Shown here: one piece after another, positions 16,201 through 23,290 of the stretch | How positions within the stretch are numbered: position 1 is the first letter of the stretch | Layout of the letters: each line of letters begins with the position of its first letter | Assembly: GCA_025356175.1 (NCBI GenBank) | Contig: JANXUP010000147.1 | Span: forward strand, 1 to 39,271 | Source of the DNA: Sphingomonadaceae bacterium | Lineage (GTDB): Bacteria; Pseudomonadota; Alphaproteobacteria; Sphingomonadales; Sphingomonadaceae | Direction of reading: 5' to 3' | DNA: 39,271 nucleotides | Program-made: the position numbers and the translations under genes | Notes under the pieces: generated by a model | Told to the model about the DNA's origin: nothing | Seen by the model: only the letters and a program-made list of their open reading frames with translations | Database searches by the model: none

Positions 16201-18303
16201 GAGCGGGATGCCGCGCCAGATGGTGACCGCATAAGTATCGCCCGGGGCAGCACGGATACCATCGAGGCTGAGCTTGTCGGCAGGTTTGCCATTCACCAGC
16301 AGATCGACCTTTTGTCCGGCACGATGGCGGATGACCACGCGGATCGCGGGCGCGCGGGGATTGTGGTCGGCGGTCGGGAATAGGAAATCGGTCGGGCCGT
16401 CGCCCATGGCGAGCCAGTCAGTGTCGGCACCGGCAGCGGCGCGGCCGGCATCGGGCGACACTTTCGGTGCATCGGCAAGCTTGGGCTCGCTACCCTTGGC
16501 CGGGACGATCGGCTGAAGATCAGGGCCACCCTTGGCGACCGGGCGGCTTCCCACGGGCAGGATCGCGCCAAAATCGGCAACAACCAGGCTGCCGCCCTGC
16601 CCGTTGACGAAGCGCGAAGTGGCGCTGCCAGCGCTGCGGGTCGAGCGGGTGCAATCGGTGAACCGGCCACCTTTGGGCAGCGTCGCGTCCTGAACCTGCA
16701 CCACGTGATTTCCGGGGACCACGCCATTGAAGTGATAGCGGCCCTCGACATCGGTGATCGCAAAACTGCCGTCTTCCATGACCACGCGCACGCCGGGGAT
16801 CGCGAAATGCTGGACATCTATTGCGCAGCCACCGTCGGTAATCCGCCCGATTACCGTCATCCTGGCGGCAATGTCGTTACGTTCGATCCGCACGACTGCG
16901 CCGGTTTTGGCAGTGATCCCACGCGAATCGGTCGCGGCTACGGTGTTCGGTGCCTGCCCGGCGGGCGCATCGGCGCGTACCGACATTGCATAGTTGACCG
17001 TCCGGCTGTCGCCTGCGGCAATGTCGCCAAGCTGGATAGTCAAAGTGCTGCCGTCGGGCGCGGTGGTCACCGCAGCGGGTGCCGAAACCCCGTCAATCCG
17101 CACCGAATCGCGGCGCAGGCGGAGCAGCGGCGACGGTGTATCGACCAGGGTCACGCCGCGTTTCACGTTGAGCGGGTCGGGATTGCCGACGGTCACCGTG
17201 TAGAAAATCGCGTCGCCGGGCAGCGCGATGGGCCGCGATGCAGTTTTGGTCAGGGTGACCGAAACAACAGGGTGGTCCAGTGGAACATCGACCCGGATCG
17301 GCGCCGGGCTGCTCAATGCAAACGAGCCGCCAAACGAGGCGGGGGTGATTTCCATCGGCTGCCCGTCAGGCCTGCGCAGCGGCGCAAGCTGGGCAGCACT
17401 GGCGGTCGATGGCGCGGTAAACGGTGCGGGCGGTTCGATCTTGAGCCGGTATTGGCTCAGCGGCGCAAGCGGGAAGCGGTATTCGCCGGGCGGCATCGGA
17501 TGGACGATCCCGGCGGCATCGGTAACGCTCTGACCCGAAATCACGCTCGACGGCCACGGCGTCACGCCGTCATCGGCAAAGACCTGGGCCGGGGCACCGC
17601 TGATCGCGTCGACCAAGGTAACCCGCGCGCCGTTGATCGGGGCACCGGTTTCGCTGTCAAAGACCAACCCGTAAGGATCGGCCAAAACGTCGACCTGCGC
17701 GGTAGCAACCACGGCCGGGTTGCCCGGCTGGCTGGCCGAGATGGCAATCTTCTCGCCGCCGCGCACGCTCAGGCGGCACTCACCGCGCACCACTGCGGGC
17801 GGTACTGACACCGTCTTGATCGCGCCGATGAACAAGCTGCTGTTGGCCGCGCTCTCGTAGACCGTTAGCGCCTCAAGGTCACCCGAAGTCCCCGAAATGG
17901 CTACGGTGAGAGTGTCGATCACCCCGGCGCTCAAATTGGCCCCAGGCGCATCGATCTGGAAGTAGAGCACGCTGCCGGCCTGCAGCGCGGTGGCCGGGTC
18001 AACCGTGGCAAATGGATTGCTGCCCCCGACCCCGCCCGGCAGGACCAGCGGGCTGCCGCCGCAAGTCGGCGCCGTAATCGGCAGGCGCTGCCCGGTGTTG
18101 CTGTCGGTGAAGGTCTGGATCGCGACCGGATTCGGCACGACAGCAAAGGTTACCGCGTTCGAATTGACCGAGAAATTGTTGCCGCCCGCCGACCACTGTG
18201 CGGCGGCGACGTTGGTGATGGTTTGTGCATCTACGGCAGGCGAACCGATCAGCAGCGCGGTGAGCGCCGTAATCAGGAAACCTATCTGCCGGAACACGCC
18301 CAT
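13219..18303 (-). CDS. Giant DUF11 protein with C-terminal outer-membrane beta-barrel
   Basis: About 1,694 residues. A signal peptide (residues 1-26, ending PAVDAQ) is followed by 'TITNVAAAQWSAGGNNFSV', which resembles the mature N-termini of the small DUF11 proteins upstream. A DUF11/TIGR01451 domain is at about 345-475, a carboxypeptidase-regulatory/SdrD-B-like fold at about 484-560 ('GRYHFNGVVPGNHVVQVQD'), Ig-like strands at about 640-800, and from about 850 a long run of alternating strands typical of an outer-membrane barrel. The last strand is probably 'GVFASLKMKL', followed by a short tail. 'YVDYNIDLLSGTISF' (about 1058-1076) resembles a motif of large barrel proteins such as SprA. I chose the ATG at 18303 for the clean signal peptide; 18357 is possible. 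It is last in its operon and likely anchors or exports its partners. Confidence 0.85.
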   Translation of the reverse strand: MGVFRQIGFLITALTALLIGSPAVDAQTITNVAAAQWSAGGNNFSVNSNAVTFAVVPNPVAIQTFTDSNTGQRLPITAPTCGGSPLVLPGGVGGSNPFATVDPATALQAGSVLYFQIDAPGANLSAGVIDTLTVAISGTSGDLEALTVYESAANSSLFIGAIKTVSVPPAVVRGECRLSVRGGEKIAISASQPGNPAVVATAQVDVLADPYGLVFDSETGAPINGARVTLVDAISGAPAQVFADDGVTPWPSSVISGQSVTDAAGIVHPMPPGEYRFPLAPLSQYRLKIEPPAPFTAPSTASAAQLAPLRRPDGQPMEITPASFGGSFALSSPAPIRVDVPLDHPVVSVTLTKTASRPIALPGDAIFYTVTVGNPDPLNVKRGVTLVDTPSPLLRLRRDSVRIDGVSAPAAVTTAPDGSTLTIQLGDIAAGDSRTVNYAMSVRADAPAGQAPNTVAATDSRGITAKTGAVVRIERNDIAARMTVIGRITDGGCAIDVQHFAIPGVRVVMEDGSFAITDVEGRYHFNGVVPGNHVVQVQDATLPKGGRFTDCTRSTRSAGSATSRFVNGQGGSLVVADFGAILPVGSRPVAKGGPDLQPIVPAKGSEPKLADAPKVSPDAGRAAAGADTDWLAMGDGPTDFLFPTADHNPRAPAIRVVIRHRAGQKVDLLVNGKPADKLSLDGIRAAPGDTYAVTIWRGIPLEGEITRLTAIVRDGAGTEVSRITREVTYSATPARVEFLPQLSHLVADGSNRPVLALRVLDHNGRPVHAGLSGEFGLSAPYESAEANDAMQQRQLSGLGRQAPRWMVKGDDGIAYVELAPTMVSGKLHMTFNFSDDQQRRRQELDSWIVPGDQPWTLVGLVEGAIGSKSIADNMERAGNFDSDLGTHARTAFYAKGRVLGKFLLTASYDSAKQRDDQVLMGQIDPRAYYTVFADGSDRRQDAPSREKLYVRVESRAFYALYGDFDTGFDQTQLARYQRTATGFKGEVNSGGIHVQGFAAQIPSQHRRDEFQGGGISGPYRLSDRAIIAGSEVVTIEVRDRFRSEVIVSRRTLVRYVDYNIDLLSGTISFKEPILSRDDELNPQFVVIDYELDDAARGGKWNAGLRADLTTAKGALRLGASAISDTSSNGGNTTRTNLVAVDAKARLGQNTEVRAEVALSQHDGEDATAFLVEAEHHSGKVDLLAYVRSADRGFGVGQTNGAELGRRKIGVDARVRINPDLSVVTSGWYDDSLTDGTRRIAVQTGLVWHTAKGDARLGFAHFDDKLQDGTSARSNVIEASVARRFMNNKLELSAATSFAIGKAASVDLPERHRFSARYAVTPDVKLVGTYEIANGTNIDARTARVGVEVSPWSGARITTALARQDIAEAGRRSFAAFGLSQSIPVTKNLTLDATLDSNKTIGGTVDASKLVNPAQPAASGGTINDSGSLGEDYTALTFGGSWHAGKWSATGRGEWRDGQFANRRGVIFGAIRQLGDGTMVGSGFTWTSANAANGASSEIYDGSIAAAYRPAGSNFAFLIKLQYRSDRVHGAVAGETGPAGRTALTVDGDARSDRLIASISGDWTPRTSVNGEYVQRSNVGFFAAVRHNFDTVDGIDLAGTTLLGGLDLRYGLGDHFEVGGVGSVRHNLTDRTTNYSFGPQVGISPTKDVLLMLGYNFSGYRDADFSAARSTDQGVFASLKMKLDAKSFGFLGLGQ

Positions 18304-18367
18304 CGACCCTTGGGAGTAGCCTTGACGGGCGGCGCACCGTGAAGCGCGCCGCACCATCAGGCCTTGG

Positions 18368-19426
18368 TCAGTTGATCGTTGCGCGGAAGCGCAGCGTTTT
18401 GGTTTCGGTGGCGGCGACGCTCGTCAGCGTTCCGCTGACGGTCCCCGAGGCGAATGCACCGCCGGCGCTGCCATCAGCATTGCACACGCCCGAAGTGACG
18501 GTCCCGTTTAGGAAGATGCCGTAAGCCGAATTGTAGGTAACGGTGCTCGGCAAGGGATCCGAAATCGCCACCGAAGTCGCAGTCGCGCTGCCGGTAGCGT
18601 TGGCCACGCTGATGCAATACTCGATCGTCGCGCCCGGAATGGCTTTCGGATTGGTCGTGCCGTTGATCGGATCGGAGATCACTGTGCTGAGCTTGGCGAT
18701 GGTCAGCGCCGCAGTGAGGACGGTGTAATCGTCCTTGGCCGAGAAGGCTGCGTCACGCGCTGCATCGGTCGCCCCGGCGATATCCGCAAAGACCGTGTCC
18801 ATGCCAGCGGTGTTGGCTCCTGACGTTTCAGTCAGCGCAATCCCCTGGCTGGTAGCAGTATCGCCTTCGCGGCCGGTTGCGGTCAGCGTGACGGCAGCGA
18901 CCGAACCCGTTGCCAGGCCGAGCGGCACGTCCGAGACGACGAACACCGTCTTGCTGGCGTCAGCCGCCAGTTCATCAAGGTACGTTACCAGCGTGTCGGT
19001 GCCGGAATCATAGATGCCGTTTGCGTTGGTATCGACGTAGATCTTCACATTGGTGACATCGAACGTGTCGGTGTTCGAGTGCGCCCCGGCACCGCCGGTC
19101 TGCTGCGCCGCCGCAAGTGCAAAGTCGAGCGTGGCGTTTGATGTGTTGGTCACCGTGAAGGTCGTCACCGCCGCGGCCTGGCCCGGCGAAACAGTGGTCG
19201 TCGTCGTGCCGACCTCTGCCACGGTCAGATTGACCTTGCGGTCGACCGTGAACGAATTCGAAGCGCTGCTCGCGATTTGCGAGACCGCGCCGACCTGATA
19301 ATTGACTGTCACCGTGTTGGTGATCGTAGATCCCGCCGCAGTGCCCGACGCATAGGCCGGACTGGCGGCAAGAATGGCCAACGCGCCCGCGCTGACCGCC
19401 CCAAGAAGTTTCACATGTGTTGCCAT
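18368..19426 (-). CDS. Exported DUF11 surface protein (352 aa)
   Basis: The signal peptide runs to 'ASPAYA'. The mature N-terminus 'STITNTVTVNYQVGA' is shared in pattern with the 19981-20967 protein and the giant barrel protein. A first beta-sandwich contains a possible calcium loop 'DTNANGIYDSGTD'. The second half is a DUF11 domain with 'STVISDPINGTTNPKAIPGA' and 'EYCISV', nearly the same module as in the 21170-23149 protein. The chain ends 'LRFRATIN'. It has no sortase, PEP-CTERM or membrane anchor. AAAGG lies nine bases before the ATG. It follows the 158-aa gene by 66 bases and precedes the barrel gene. A structural or adhesive surface subunit is inferred. Confidence 0.8.
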   Translation of the reverse strand: MATHVKLLGAVSAGALAILAASPAYASGTAAGSTITNTVTVNYQVGAVSQIASSASNSFTVDRKVNLTVAEVGTTTTTVSPGQAAAVTTFTVTNTSNATLDFALAAAQQTGGAGAHSNTDTFDVTNVKIYVDTNANGIYDSGTDTLVTYLDELAADASKTVFVVSDVPLGLATGSVAAVTLTATGREGDTATSQGIALTETSGANTAGMDTVFADIAGATDAARDAAFSAKDDYTVLTAALTIAKLSTVISDPINGTTNPKAIPGATIEYCISVANATGSATATSVAISDPLPSTVTYNSAYGIFLNGTVTSGVCNADGSAGGAFASGTVSGTLTSVAATETKTLRFRATIN

Positions 19427-19492
19427 GAGAGAAGCCTTTGCTATGAAAATTCAGTTTGTTAGTGGTCTTTAATCAGAGTCAATTTGAATAAC

Positions 19493-19969
19493 TCAACGAA
19501 CCACGCCGCGGTATGAAAGGGTGCCCGATGCTCCCGGAGCGAGCTGCGCCAGGGTCCACCGAATGTGCGTAACATCGCTGTTCTGGGCCGCGCGCTTGGC
19601 CCCATCGGGGCCAGTCACGGTTAGCTGGACGAGCTTGCCCCAGGTCTTGCCGCCATCGACCGAAATCTCGGCCATCGGCGTCTCACCCTGGGCCAGCGCG
19701 ACGCCAGCAGGGATCGGGTTGGTCACCACGAAATTGCTGACCGCCACTGAGCCAGTGTTGCGATAAGCGGTCGCGAAAATCAGCTTGTCACCGGGAACGA
19801 CCACTTTGGGTTCGACCAGGACGTGCTTTTCATGCCCATTTTCGACTACGATCTTGTCGAGCTGGACCTGGCCCTTGAGCTCGATCGGCTGGGCTGCCTG
19901 GGCTGCGGCTACAGGCGCAACGAACGTCGCCAGCAGAACGGTAGCGGCAGTCAGGATGATCTTTTTCAT
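19493..19969 (-). CDS. Small exported DUF11-like protein (158 aa)
   Basis: A signal peptide (to about residue 25, 'APVAAAQAAQ') is followed by one DUF11-like beta-sandwich: 'VVPGDKLIFATAYRNTGS', 'VVTNPIPAGVALAQGE' and 'DVTHIRWTLAQLAPGAS' follow the strand order of TIGR01451 repeats. The chain ends 'GTLSYRGVVR', close to the C-terminal strand of its neighbours. GAGG lies nine bases before the ATG. Its start is 11 bases after the stop of the 328-aa gene, so the two are certainly co-transcribed. It is the smallest DUF11 protein of the cluster and could be a single-domain subunit or chaperone-like partner; neither is shown. Confidence 0.8.
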   Translation of the reverse strand: MKKIILTAATVLLATFVAPVAAAQAAQPIELKGQVQLDKIVVENGHEKHVLVEPKVVVPGDKLIFATAYRNTGSVAVSNFVVTNPIPAGVALAQGETPMAEISVDGGKTWGKLVQLTVTGPDGAKRAAQNSDVTHIRWTLAQLAPGASGTLSYRGVVR

Positions 19970-19980
19970 GGCTCAGATCC

Positions 19981-20967
19981 TCAGTTGATCTTGACGTTGA
20001 ACGTGACGGTCTTGGTGCTTCCACCGCTGATCGTGCCGAGGTTGACATCGACCCCGCTGGACGAAGCCTGGCCCGCATCGACGTCATTCGCATCGGTGAG
20101 TGCTGCGGCATTGAGAGTCAGCGTGCCGGGTTCGTAAGTGGTACCGGTGGGGATCACGTCGATGATATGCACCCCGGCCGCCTGCCCGGTGCCGCTGACG
20201 CTTGCGGTCAGGGTATATATAACCACCGCGCCCGGAACCGGCTGGTGGCCGCCGAACTGGTCGTTGATCACCGCCGACTTGGCGAGCGCGACGGTCGCCA
20301 GGCTGGCGATCAGGTTGTCGTTCGCGTTGCTGCTCGCCCCGGTCGAACCGACCACGGCATCGCCGCCGCCGTCGCCTTGACCGGCAAAGACAGTGCCCGG
20401 CGTACCAGTGCCCGTTGCCGCGTCGGCGGTCAGCTTGACCTGGCTGGTTTGGCCATCGGTTGCGCCTGATGGCAGGCTGACGATCACGAAGACCTTGAGC
20501 GAACCATCGGCGGCAATAGCGGGGGTTGACGCACCCGGCGCCAGCACCTGGTCGACACCGGCATCGTAGACCCCGTTGCCGTTGCTATCGACCACGATCG
20601 ACTGCACGGTCGCATCAAAGCCATTGCCCGGAACCGCAGGATCGGCCGTAAGCTTGAACGCTTCGGGGCCATTACCAGTATTAGTTATCGAATATTCGAG
20701 CACCGCGCTCGTTTGGCCGGCGATGGCGGGCGTGGTCGTGAGACCGGCAACCGCCACGTTGAGCAGCTCGTCCACCTTGATGCTGACGGTGTTCGAAGTC
20801 ACCGTTCCGCCCGACGCACCCGAAGTGTAAGTCGCCGAAGCGGTGTTCTGGATCAGCGTACCAGCGCTGACGCCGGTTGCGTGGGCGGCCGCCGGAGCCA
20901 GAACGGCGCCGAGCGAAACCAGGGCGAGAGTGCGGGTCGCGACCCGGCTTGAAAGTTGCTTTGTCAT
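19981..20967 (-). CDS. Exported DUF11 surface protein (328 aa), first gene of the DUF11 operon
   Basis: The signal peptide ends 'LAPAAAHA'. The mature N-terminus 'GTLIQNTASATYTSGA' is the same module as in the 352-aa and giant proteins. The first sandwich holds a likely calcium loop 'DSNGNGVYDAGVD'. The C-terminal half is a DUF11 domain ('AKSAVINDQFGG', 'PVPGAVVIYTLTA', 'VIDVIPTGTTY'-like strand order) and ends 'VTFNVKIN'. There is no ribosome site, but TAATAC lies nine bases before the ATG, where a -10 box would give a nearly leaderless message. A 200-base leader region with a 17-bp shared element (21095-21111) lies upstream. Confidence 0.8.
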   Translation of the reverse strand: MTKQLSSRVATRTLALVSLGAVLAPAAAHATGVSAGTLIQNTASATYTSGASGGTVTSNTVSIKVDELLNVAVAGLTTTPAIAGQTSAVLEYSITNTGNGPEAFKLTADPAVPGNGFDATVQSIVVDSNGNGVYDAGVDQVLAPGASTPAIAADGSLKVFVIVSLPSGATDGQTSQVKLTADAATGTGTPGTVFAGQGDGGGDAVVGSTGASSNANDNLIASLATVALAKSAVINDQFGGHQPVPGAVVIYTLTASVSGTGQAAGVHIIDVIPTGTTYEPGTLTLNAAALTDANDVDAGQASSSGVDVNLGTISGGSTKTVTFNVKIN

Positions 20968-21094
20968 TCGATTGTATTAGCCGATGAGGGTTAACAAACA
21001 GACAAAGTAGCAGTGCTTGTACGCGCATGTAGTTGTGTGACTTTGCTAACTATTTTGCCCGAAGATGAAGGCCGTGGGCTCACGCATTTCAGCG

Positions 21095-21111
21095 ATTGAA
21101 AGCGATTGCAG
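21095..21111 (-). promoter_or_regulatory. 17-bp element, copy A, upstream of the DUF11 operon
   Basis: On the minus strand it reads CTGCAATCGCTTTCAAT, with a CAATCG half repeated (CAATCG-N4-CAATCG when one more triplet is included). Fifteen of 17 bases match copy B at 23256-23272. It lies about 130-145 bases before the start of the first operon gene. A transcription-factor site is the simplest reading. Confidence 0.5.
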
Positions 21112-21169
21112 GCGTAAACCAAGATCCTCAAATCGTTACGCTTTGCTGGCCGGGATTTGGTTCAGCCTA

Positions 21170-23149
21170 TTAGTTAACGGTGCCGCGAAACTTTAACGCG
21201 ACGGCACCGCCGGCGGTCAGCGATGGCGCGGTGCCGGTAATGGTCGTTCCGCTGATCGCTGCGCCGTAGGGATCGCTCTCATCGGTGCCGGTGTTGTTGT
21301 CGTCTTCGGTCGTGGTCGCGCCAGCGCAAGTGGTGCCCGAAGTCATCGTGCCGGCGGCATAAGTGAACTTAGCGGGCAGCGGGTCGCTCGCCGAAATGCT
21401 GCTCAGCGTGGCCGAACCGGTGTTCGAAATCAGGATGCAGTATTCCATCACTGCCCCGGGAATCGCCTTGGGATTGATCGTCCCATTGAACGGATCGCTG
21501 ATCACGCTGCTGACCTTGGTCACCGAGATTCCGGAAACGGCCTTGCAAAAGGTGATGTCATGCAACGCGATGCCCTGCTGGCCGGGGTCTGACGGCGCGT
21601 AGCTGTGATCGCCGTAAGCGACTGTCACCGTATCGACCGGACCGGAAAAGGTCACCACGACGTTGCCGTTGGACTGGGTATCCGACGAAATTGCGTCGCC
21701 ATAGGCCGAGTTTCCACTGATGAAGTTGGCGGTCCCGTTGGTCAGGGTCGGCGTTACCGGGATGCCGCCCACCGAGCCGGTCACCGTTACTTTGTCGGCA
21801 AACTGGTTGGCATTGAAATCAACGTCAAATATCGTGAACTGTAAGCCATTTGCAGCCGAGCCCAGCGTGATCGTGGTGTTGACGGTTGCGCTCTGGCTGG
21901 TCACGTCGACGAGCTGTTCGAGCGACTGCTGTGGAGCCGCCAGGCCGCCGGTGACCGCATTCTGCTTGGCGGGAGATTGACCGCCATAGGTCGCGTTGCT
22001 GAGAAAAGTGCCATTCGTATTGGTGATCGCGAAGCCGACCGTGCCGAGCCCGGCAAGCGTATAGCTGTTGCTGGTCGCGCCCGCCGTCCAGGCTTGGGTA
22101 TCCCAATCGAACACCGCCGACCCAGCACTGCAAGTCAGCGTAGGAGCAATTCCTGCCGAGCGGCTAACCGCGACGGTAAAGGCGGCGGCGGCATAGTCGT
22201 CTTCGCCGGTCACGCCGTTGTTGGGTGTGGAATCGATGTCGGTAACCGAGCTGGCGGTGACTTCGGCGGAATTGGTCACGGTGACACCGTTGCCCGCGGC
22301 CACGGTAGCATTGATTGTCAGGGTGGCGCTTTGGCCGGGCGCTAGCGAACCGACGGCCCAGTCTCCGGTGGCGCTGTTGTACGTGCCGCTACCCGATGCG
22401 CTGACGTAATTTGCGCCTGTGGGCAGCACATCACGGACCACGATCCCGGTTGCGGTCAGGTTCGAGATTGCACTGTTGGTCACCGTCAGTGTGTAGCTGA
22501 TCGAGGCCAGGTCATTGGGCGTAGTGGAATTGACGCTCTGGGTCAGCGAGAGATCAGCATAATTGCTCGGCGCAGCGGTCAGGTAAAGATCGGCCTGCTG
22601 GAAGGTTCCGCTGTCCTGTGCCGCAGCATCGCAAATCTCGAGGGTCCAGGTGCCGCTGGAATTCTGGCCATTGAAGACTGAAAGCGCGCTGCTCGGGCTG
22701 AACGTGTTGTTGTAGGGTGGGACCGCCGTGATCGTGTCATTCGCTGTATAGCCCGAGATCGCGCTTGCCGCCTGGTCATCGATCAAGGCGTTGAAATTGT
22801 CTGCCTGCCCGCCGATGCGGTTAGCGAAAGCCGCGCGGGTACCGACCGGCGAGACCAGTGTCATCACCAAATCGCCGCGATAAGTGTGCGAAAGAAGCAC
22901 ACCGATGTTGACGTCGCTGACGGTATAGCTGGTGCCGACGACGAACGTGCGTTTCAGCGGATTGCTGCACGGTGTTGCGGTGTCGTCGATCCCGTTTGCA
23001 GCGCTGGCGGTGTTGTTGGTATAGCGATTGATGCTCTGTGCTGAGGCCGACGGCGCGAGCAGGCAGCCGCATAGTAACGCCATCGCATAAGCGACTGCGT
23101 GGGCCGCCACACGGCTGACCCTCGATTGCAGATTTGCTACTGACCCCAT
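21170..23149 (-). CDS. Exported P-domain plus DUF11 protein (659 aa)
   Basis: The signal peptide ends 'LLAPSASAQ'. About 50-175 form a proprotein-convertase P-domain ('GVLLSHTYRGDLVMTLVSPV', 'NGQNSSGTWTLEICDAA'), but there is no subtilisin domain. A DUF11 repeat follows ('DLSLTQSVNSTTPNDLASIS'), then a lectin-like sandwich with 'FTIFDVDFNANQFADKV', and a C-terminal DUF11 module with 'SSVISDPFNGTINPKAIPGA' and 'MEYCILI', ending 'LKFRGTVN'. I chose the ATG at 23149; a TTG at 23185 would extend the signal peptide. It is separated by 202 bases from the next DUF11 gene and has its own upstream element. Confidence 0.8.
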   Translation of the reverse strand: MGSVANLQSRVSRVAAHAVAYAMALLCGCLLAPSASAQSINRYTNNTASAANGIDDTATPCSNPLKRTFVVGTSYTVSDVNIGVLLSHTYRGDLVMTLVSPVGTRAAFANRIGGQADNFNALIDDQAASAISGYTANDTITAVPPYNNTFSPSSALSVFNGQNSSGTWTLEICDAAAQDSGTFQQADLYLTAAPSNYADLSLTQSVNSTTPNDLASISYTLTVTNSAISNLTATGIVVRDVLPTGANYVSASGSGTYNSATGDWAVGSLAPGQSATLTINATVAAGNGVTVTNSAEVTASSVTDIDSTPNNGVTGEDDYAAAAFTVAVSRSAGIAPTLTCSAGSAVFDWDTQAWTAGATSNSYTLAGLGTVGFAITNTNGTFLSNATYGGQSPAKQNAVTGGLAAPQQSLEQLVDVTSQSATVNTTITLGSAANGLQFTIFDVDFNANQFADKVTVTGSVGGIPVTPTLTNGTANFISGNSAYGDAISSDTQSNGNVVVTFSGPVDTVTVAYGDHSYAPSDPGQQGIALHDITFCKAVSGISVTKVSSVISDPFNGTINPKAIPGAVMEYCILISNTGSATLSSISASDPLPAKFTYAAGTMTSGTTCAGATTTEDDNNTGTDESDPYGAAISGTTITGTAPSLTAGGAVALKFRGTVN

Positions 23150-23255
23150 CGGGGCTTCTACTGACACCGATTGGTAAATCGCCAATTAAGTGCGTTTCGC
23201 GCGTCAGCTAAAGTTCTGATTTTCTGCAAGACTTTTTGACGTCGACGCCCCGCAA

Positions 23256-23272
23256 ATTGCAACCGATTGCAG
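23256..23272 (-). promoter_or_regulatory. 17-bp element, copy B, upstream of the P-domain DUF11 gene
   Basis: On the minus strand it reads CTGCAATCGGTTGCAAT and holds the inverted repeat TGCAA-N4-TTGCA. It differs from copy A at two positions. It lies about 107-123 bases before the ATG at 23149 and about 20 bases after the lpdA stop. Confidence 0.5.
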
Positions 23273-23290
23273 AAATCGTCGCGTACGGCC

